From NCBI GenBank assembly GCA_013399115.1, contig VXAA01005659.1, forward strand, positions 179,775-243,774: a DNA stretch of 64,000 bases, read 5' to 3'. How positions within the stretch are numbered: the first letter of the stretch is position 1; each line of letters opens with the position of its first letter. Origin of the DNA: Anseranas semipalmata (Eukaryota > Chordata > Aves > Anseriformes > Anseranatidae). Positions 42,801 through 51,800 of the stretch are shown in pieces. The notes under the pieces were generated by a model. It saw nothing but the letters and a program-made list of their open reading frames with translations, searched no databases and was not told the DNA's origin. The translations under genes were made by a program, and so were the position numbers.

Positions 42801-45800
42801 AGATGCTATAAATGTCATTGTCCCCTCCGCACACTACCTGGTGCAGAGTGAGGGAGGGATTGCAAGTTCTCATCTTCAGATCTGCTCTTCTCTAGGTGTT
42901 GAGCCCGATCAGTTTCTGCCTGGTGAAGTGGCACTCTCTGCCAGCCCAGGCATTTAGAAATTGCATGGCAATTTAGTATGTCAGGCAGATGTTTCTTGTC
43001 TTGACAGACGCAACCAGAACTACACGAACATCCTGCGCTTCCTGACACTGGGAGATAAGAAACTGAGTCCGTTTAACATCACTCATCGCTTTACTCATCT
43101 TTTCTGGCTGGGAGACTTGAACTACCGCGTGGAACAGCCCCCAACGGTTAGGGACTCTGCATGAATCCCTGGAGAGACAAAATACGGTGTTGCTATAGAA
43201 GCACTATCTTCTTCTAATCTAGGGCAACATGGCATAGTATGTGGCAGAAAGAGGGGAGGCAGAAGGGGTTCCCCAAGGCACAACTGTGACACCAGTTGAA
43301 GGAGAGTAAGGAAGTCCCCTTTGCCCTCTCCAAGGATTAATGGACCCAGGGCATACCAGGAATGGCATCTGGCACATTTTGCTACTCCAGATTTGCTTCC
43401 CCAAACCTGCACCACCCTACTTCCCACTGTGAACAAGCATCTGTCTCTGAACAGCTAGATGCAGAGATTGCCTTTCTGCTCTGTTTGGTTGGCTTTAAGT
43501 GGCTCAGAACAGGACTTCAGAAACAGCCATAATAAACATTGGATAGGCTTCAGTGGGCAGGAGACAACAGCAAGCCTGGTGCTGATGTGAATCTGGTAGT
43601 CTGTGTGTTTGTATGTGTGTGCAAGCTCGTGTAGGGGATATGTGAACATTTTGATGCCGGTTTCAGCAGAGAAATTCCCAGCCATATATCAAAGATTGGG
43701 GCCTTCCAGTAAATGGAAGGATGGGAAGGTGACAGAGGGGTATGGCTCTGTGAAACAGTTCAGAAGCACTTGCCTGCTCACCCGTGAAGGAATATTTATA
43801 AGAGGGTTTTGCATCATCTGCAGCTCTGCTGTTTCCCTGTTGGCAGGAAGCAGAGAATATTATCCAGAAGATCAGGCAGCAGCAGTATCCGGAGCTGCTG
43901 GCTTTCGACCAGCTTCTCCTAGAGAGGAAAGACCACAAGGTGTTTCTGCAGTTTGGTAAGATTCTAGTTCTTTGGTAGGTTCCTCTCCCACTTCCAGCAA
44001 CTTTCTGTGCCAGAGCTGATGTGGGGCAGGGTGTTCAGAGCGGTGGCTGTCTTGTCCAGCTGGGGGTTCTCAATGGGCCAAACTATAACAGAGCTGTCTC
44101 TCTGTTTTAGAGGAAGAAGAAATTACTTTTGCTCCAACCTACCGTTTTGAAAGAGGTACCCGGGAGAAGTATGCTTACACCAAGCAAAAAGCTACAGGGG
44201 TAGGTGGAAACTGATTTCCCTTCAGAAGTATATAGCAGAGCAGGGAAAGTAACACCTACTGAAGAAAGTGACCCAAACAAATCTCTCCATTTTCTGCACT
44301 CATAGCGTTTTGAAAGGAGTCAATCCAGACAAAAAGATTTGACACAAATATATGGTGCTTGGGCAAGTGAATTTCCTGTTCTTTTGTGAACTTGTCCTTT
44401 CTCTTCTTCTTGACATCAGTTCTCCTTTGGTTTGCAGATGAAGTACAATTTGCCATCCTGGTGTGATCGAGTGCTCTGGAAATCATACCCCATGGTGCAC
44501 GTTGTATGTCAGTCCTATGGTGGGTAGATAACAGATTGTAGATAGCAAAGCAATCAGTCTGAAACGGAAATGATTCAGAGCAGAGTCTGTAGGAATCTCC
44601 CTGCACTGCCAGGCACTCAGCATAGAGGGACCTGATGTTAAACCATGCAGACTGGATCCAAATCTCTCTGCCTGTAACCTTACAAGGTTGGGAATTAATT
44701 CTGTTACTCTTCTGTATGCAGAGTTCCACTCAGACAGCTGCAGCTGTCCAGCTTTAGGCTACCTTGTAGGAGCCCTTCACACCAGTTATTTTTTGGCAAC
44801 AACAACAACAACTGCACTTTTCCTATGCAGTTACCACCAGGAGCTCCTTGTTGGTGCCAGCCGAACAGACCCTTTGTACATGGTCCAGTCTGCAGAGGCT
44901 GGAGCTGCAAACATCTCTCTTCCATCAATTCATGCTCCAGAAGGACTGCGTGGTACTAAGAGTGTTTGCCTGTTCCCTTTCTTGCTGAGAAGAAGCTTCA
45001 CAAAAGTATGGTGTAGGGAAGAGGGGAAGCCCGCAAGACCTGTTTAAAAAAGACCTAGATACTAGTTCCTGAAATTTCATCGACTATATGTAGTACTAAA
45101 CGTGTTAGGTATAACGTTGATGATTTTCTGTGCATGGGATTGAGAAGAGGGCTGTAGATGTCTCTTGGGGGATAAGCTGGACTGATGTGATCACAGAGCC
45201 TATGATTATGCAATCTGTGGTTAAAGAAGCACCTCTAGAAGTATGGCATCTGCCAATACACTGTTCTGTTCAACGGGCTGGGCTAGCTGGGGCTCAGTAC
45301 GTGCTTAGACAATGTCAAACCATTACTCACCCCACTGTTAATCTTGGACCATGAGTGGCTCTGTAGCACAGAAGTGGCAACAGTGTATTCCTGTGCGACT
45401 TCCTGCCAAATTAGTGCTTTAAGTAGCTGTGCACCTTGCAGACATAACCAAGACCACCACAAGGGTTTTCTGTATTGGGGAAATTTTACATTGACAGTTG
45501 CTTGCAAAATGATATGGTAAAGTTGTGTCCATTAAACAAATCTTCATGTATTTTGACAGAAGGATTACATTCCTATATCCTAACATGAGATTATGTAGAA
45601 ACACCTTTGACTAAAGGCAGTTACCACAGCGACGGTTATGTTTTCTGGAAAATTACTGAATAATATTCCTATTGCAGTGATCTCACTGGAGCAGGGCAGA
45701 AATGCAGGGTAGTAACAATCATCCCTCTCTCGTTGGCAGGCTGCACCACTGATATTATGACAAGTGACCACAGTCCTGTGTTTGCCACCTTTGAAGTGGG

Positions 45801-48800
45801 AGTCACCTCACAGTTTGTTTCAAAGAATGGTTAGTCAGACTGAGTGCAAGTGTGCTGTCTTGGATATATCTGTCTTTATATCTGTGGATATAAAATGCAA
45901 CACATTGTGTATGTTGAAAAAAAAAAGCTGATTCACAAAAAGTCCACTCAGAAATGCCCTCTCTTTATCTCCTACTGAAAATGTTCTTATTTTCCCCTCC
46001 TCTTTCCTAGACTCTAAGTACACAGACTCCCAAGGGGAGATAGAGTTCCTGCACTGCTACGCTACTCTGAAGACCAAGTCCCAGACCAAGTTCTATATCG
46101 AGTTTCACTCTAGCTGCTTAGAAGGTATGGGTTTACCCATCTTTATTCTTTCTGTCAAAGTTCCTTGCTTGTTTGGATTAACTCCCCTTCCTTTTGCTTT
46201 CATCTAAATAAATAGCTGCGTAGGTCAATTGTTTCAGTGCGAAAAAGGGATGTCCTAGAGATCTGTTGCATTCTGCAAGTCATCCTATACTGTCAGTAAT
46301 ACTTACAGCCATTTAGCTGTAATCCATGCTTAGACATGTGACCTTTTGCCATTTCTTCCATCTTGTCTGGCAATCTGATCATCTCTTCCTTGAAGAGAAA
46401 TGTGTGTTGTTCTTGCTTCTGCACACAGAAAATCTCTACTTAGCTAACACATGATTGATTAAACTTCTTATCATGCTTGCTACAAGTGATCAGGTGCTTT
46501 CAAAATAAAGCATCTGCATTAGTCTAATTAAAATAATGTGATTCCCCTGGTTTGAAAAGAATAAATCAGAGGATCAGCTTAAAGTGAAAAGAAAGATGGT
46601 GCGATGATTCTGTAAATGGGACTGTGTACCTACCAGCGCTACATATTTTACTCTCTGTCCCTGTGCTGCAGGGCTGAGTCTCAGCTGTTTATGTAATGCA
46701 AGCCTACATGCCCTTACTGTGTTTTTTTTTAAGCGATTCCCATCACAGGACTGCTCTTCTAAGTGGGACAGCATGCCTTCGGTGTACACTTCATCACATT
46801 ATCGCATGTCAGAGAGCTGTGTCAAAGACAGTTCCATAAAAGATTATTTTTTCGCTCTATCAAAATTTGCATAAATTTCTATGGAAACAGTGTATTACGA
46901 ATCTTAAATTAGAATTTCAAAAGTGTGCTATCTTGAGTGGCGTAGGAAGAGCTGTCATGTTCTTATCCTCCAGTCCATGTATGCACTGAGCTTTTCAGTG
47001 CCAAGTTTAACTGTAAAATAAAAGCATTTAACAATGCCCCATTAAGATCACTTGTAAATTTACCATGTAAACGTTCACCCGTAGCTCAAACCTTAAGCTT
47101 CTTCATACTTTTAAAACTTATGTCCAAGTGGGAAAATAATTGTTGTCCTTTTGGAGCTCTAGGATCTGAAAAGGATTTGTAGCCAAGTTCTTGCTGTCTC
47201 TCTTCTGGTGAACTCCTTTCTCATCACTTTGCAGGTTTTGTAAAGAGCCAGGAAGGAGAAAATGAGGATGGAAATGAAGGGGAGCTTGTGGTAAAGTTCG
47301 TTGATGCTCTTCCAAAGGTAAACTGGGAGTATCCATATGGAAGAGAAGCCTTCCACTTGCATCCCATAAGCAACATTAAGTCTTTTGCTTATATAAATAC
47401 TATTTTCAGGAATATTGTTGTGCTCTTGTTTAGAGACCACAGACCAAAAGAGCCTGTAAGACTGCAGGATGGGCTTAAGCCAAGCAGTTTATAAGAAGGG
47501 AAGGACTTTCCTGCCAGTGTACTTCTGTCTGTATCAGGAATTTTGTTGGCATGATTGTCACTCAGGAGCATGACTTTTTTCCTCGCCTTTTTAGTGAACA
47601 TAACTGTGCTGACAAGTCTTTTAAACAGGTCCATTTTGTTGTTGTTGTTGTTATTTTAGATGGAAGATAAAACAGAATAAAGAGTAACTCTGCCCTGGAG
47701 TTTTTTTGCCCTGTCAGATAAAGTTTTTTCTTGGTATTTCTGTGAAAAGTTAACTAAGTGCTTCAGTGTCAAAGACAAGTCCTACCCTTGAGATCAGAGC
47801 TGTTCTCCATTTCCTAGCATGGTGGGAGCTAGAAGAACTATCACAGCTGTTGGATTTGGAGCAAATATGCATGTCAGTACCTTTCCGAATAGCCCGAAAG
47901 ATGAACTGCTGACTTTGGAAAGAGTGCCTTACACTGAGAGCCTGGGGAAAGACTGTACAATAAATGATTGTAATAAGAGCCAAACAGATTTTTGGGAGCA
48001 GACTGTAATCAGAGTCCAGATCACTTCCTCCTAATGCAATTTTCAGTCCTGCATTGTAGGAAAAAAATGCAGCTGAGCCCAGCATGAGTGATTTGCAGCA
48101 TCCTAGCTGTTGTGCTGGGCGTAAGAGTGGGGGGACTCTAGAAAGTGTAACATTCTACCACAGACCACCAAACATCATTGAAGAGCCTGAGTCAGGGCAT
48201 GATGTGATACCCTCGCAGGTCTGTCTGGCTGAATTTTGCTCATTTGGGACTGAGACACGGGGAGAACTTTGTTCATGTAGACCACCTATTGTATTGACCC
48301 ACATTAATTTGTCTTTGCAGCTGACTCCAATTATTTCAGACCCAGAATATCTACTGGATCAACACATCCTGATCAGCATTAAGTCATCAGACAGTGATGA
48401 ATCTTATGGTAAATGCTTAGCTATAAAGTTCTGGATGAGTCAAAATCTACTTAGATTTTCCCAAATCGCTGAAAGAGTGGGAGAGAACAGAAGTAACTCT
48501 TACCGACTGAACATCTATGATGCTCTGACTTCTGATTTAGAACTCAATACATACAAAAATACGTTGTGGGCAATATTTTATGAGGTCATGATGATTAAAG
48601 GAGTATGAACTAGAGTCATCAATCTATGTAAGCTTTACCAGCCATAAAAGAGCAGTGCCTTAAAAAGAAAGTACTCTACTGGAATTAAATTGGGAGTCAG
48701 TCTGTTTAAATGGGTTTATTCAGCACTTGTAAATCCTGTTTCACTTGCACTTACTTGATGCATTTCTCCTGGCTACAGAAAAGTCATTGTCAGTGCTGCT

Positions 48801-51800
48801 TGCTTCCAAATTCTATCAGCCAGACTGCAGTCCTTGTCCAGAGAAGGCTCTTTGCTGAAATCGCATTAACTGACATGGCAGTCACAGGCTCGTGTTTTCC
48901 TTATCAGTAATGGAAGCTCAGAACCCTGTAGTCACCTGCTGGTGTCTGGAATGCCCAAATCCTTCACAAACGTGTGAAGAAGTGTAACAAATGCCCCTGA
49001 TTCCCCAAGAACTATTACAGTCCTTACTGTGATCCAGAGCAGATTCTCTCCAGTAATCTTAGCCCTGTCTGCACAGATGTAGATGACAGACACGACGAAG
49101 GGAATTCAGTGCATTTTTTCTTAGTCCCAGGCTTATTCCTTGTCATCCTCTAGGGGAAGGCTGCATTGCCCTGCGAATAGAAGCAACAGAATCCTTAGTT
49201 CCTATCCATACTGTGCTGACACACCATGGTGAGAAAACAGGGGTCTTCCAAGGTGAAATCAAGTTACAAACATCACAAGGAAAACAGAGAGAGAAACTGT
49301 ATGGTAAGGAACTAGATCATCTCCGTAATGCTCACAGTAGAGTATTTCCATTTTAAAAGATGTCTGCTAACTATCAAGGATTTGAAAATTATCCTTGCAG
49401 TGCTATCAGTCCGAAATAGGCAAGAGCTTTTGATGCTGACTGCAAGATTTTTATTTTTTTTTTTATTGTTAGCTCTCAGGAGTATACCCATGCTCTGTCA
49501 GAAATTCACAGCAATTGCATTTGGGTTTTTCTTTTTCATCACTCAAGTAGATTTGACAGACTGAGAGAGCCCCCTGTCTGTCACTGATACTGGTTTTATT
49601 GAATGATGATACCTTATTTCCACTTGCAGTGGCTATGTGTAAAGGAGCCGAAGCTGTCCCTGCTCTAGTCACTCTGGGCAACATCTGCAAAGAGTATGTG
49701 AGGTTCTCAAGGAGCAGTTCCTCAGCTAAAAGATCACAAACCTTTCTTATTATCACCTTTCTGCCTGCTGTTCTCTTTCAGAATACCGAAGTAGCCTCAT
49801 GACATTTACTATTATTCTTGATGGTAAAATGACCTGTATATGACTGTCTGGGGGATTGCAACCTTTGTTTGTATTTCAGGATAGACACTGTCTTTCCTAT
49901 GTCAACAAAACATGATATGCGTTAGCAGGCAGTTGAAAACATAAGAGCAACAGCTGTTTAAAACCAGCTCACTGTCATTCTGATACACAGTGAGACTACT
50001 GCCTTAATACAAGCAGTAATACAGAAAACTTAGGGAACCAGACTCTGAAGCTGCCCAAGCACTCTCATATGTCTTTTCTCTCCTCCAGATTTTGTCAAGA
50101 TTGAACGTGATGAAATCACTGGGCAGAAACCAAAGAACATCAGCAACTTAGAGCCTAACAAAGACTGGGATCAGACTAACAGGTAAAGGGCAAGTGGGTA
50201 AGTCACTTACAGAGAACTAGTTGGCTCAATAAATGCGAAGCTGGGCTTGCTGTGGGAATGGTTTTAATAGGCATGGTGAGCACTCAGAAGCTGCCTTTGT
50301 GGCCCCCTGATCAGCACTGGTCAATGCTTCTGGGTCCAAAAGTACAAAAGATGAGAATACTTAAGTCAATCTGGGCACCTGTACTCCATTTACTCCTCTC
50401 CTTAAAAAGGGCCCTTTTATTTCCAACAGAAAACCAAAATCTACTCATCTGATGGCCAAAGAGGCAGCAGCCATTGCTCGCTATTGGGGGAGTGCTTCCT
50501 CTTCTCCAGACAACCCGGGAAAGGAGGATATGTTACGGTAATCTTGCTGCTTTACCTCTGCCAGCTTGGAGCGGGAAGCTATGCTTAAACTGCCTGTCTT
50601 TTCCTTTCCAAGAGTGCTGCCTTCTGCCTGCAAATCTATATGGGTACACCTCAGAAGGCCAAATGTCTCTCCGGTTGTTCCAGCAGCATATTCCTATGCT
50701 GTGCAATGCTGTCCAGCGCTGTGATCTGCCTCTTGCTTGGAGCCATCCTGCTGCAGCTGCCAGCTGAACTGCTGGGCCCAGAAACCTGTAAAAGTGTTGT
50801 TTGACCCTGTATGTGGCTGCAGAAGCTGAGCGCTAGTGCGCTCTGCAGCCTGGAAATGGAAGCGTCTGCCACAGCCGGAGGAACTATTTGGGGCTGGAGG
50901 AGGTGGCCTTGACCTAGCTGCTTCCTCTCCAGTGACCCAGGGGAGCTGGGTGCTAACAGGACTCGCACTTATTCTCTGATTCTGAAACAACAGTGACAAA
51001 AAAAAAAAACCAAAACAGTAGGTGGTATTGAATCAAAGCAGTCAGTGGGCACTAACTCCTTTGTAGCTGGCAGAGAGACAGAAAAAAATGTATTTGTGCA
51101 TGTGTCTTTCTAACAATATTTCTTCTGTTCAGCAGCTGCACTCCCACAGACATCAGCAACCCCAACTACCTGGGGATGGCTGCTTTCTCCCAGCAACCCT
51201 CTGCAACCAGCCAGCTTAAGCAGATACCTTCACCAGACCAGCCATCTTCTCTCTGGAACTATGAGCAGCATCCCAAAGACAATACCTCCATCATGGGACA
51301 GAGAGAGTCATCCTCCACATCACCCTCCTTGTCACCTATATCTCCAAAACCATCCCTCCAGCCTACAGTAAACAGAAGCATCTGTAGGAGTCAAGAGCAT
51401 CTGTGAGTCTTTGCCTTTTGCACCGGGGCTAGTCCCCGTCTCATCTGTCATTCTGCACAATCACTATTTCATTATCTGTAAGAATAGTTCAAGGTGGAGC
51501 ATGTTCTTTCAGCCTTTTATCTCTAGAGTTAGAAAAAGGTAAGGGAAGGTCACAAGTGCAGGCATCACATACTCAAAAGAAACTTGTGTAGTAGTTCCTC
51601 AGACTTTGGCGAAAGAACGAAGACGAAACTATGTACACAAGTTTAATTTTCTACCAGCTGGGTTCTAGAGAGAAGGGGAAGACTACACAGTTGACTGTAC
51701 TAACAAAGAAGAAAAAGGAAGAGTTGAGCTTTCCATTGATGGGAAGGAGAGTTCCTTCACATGTCATGTGTGAAGTACTTCAATAGAATTTCTACTTGCA

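Noticed and set aside
48084..48320. Open frame running into exon 22
   Set aside because: Intron read-through in front of a strong acceptor; the phase-0 join with exon 21 explains exon 22 fully.
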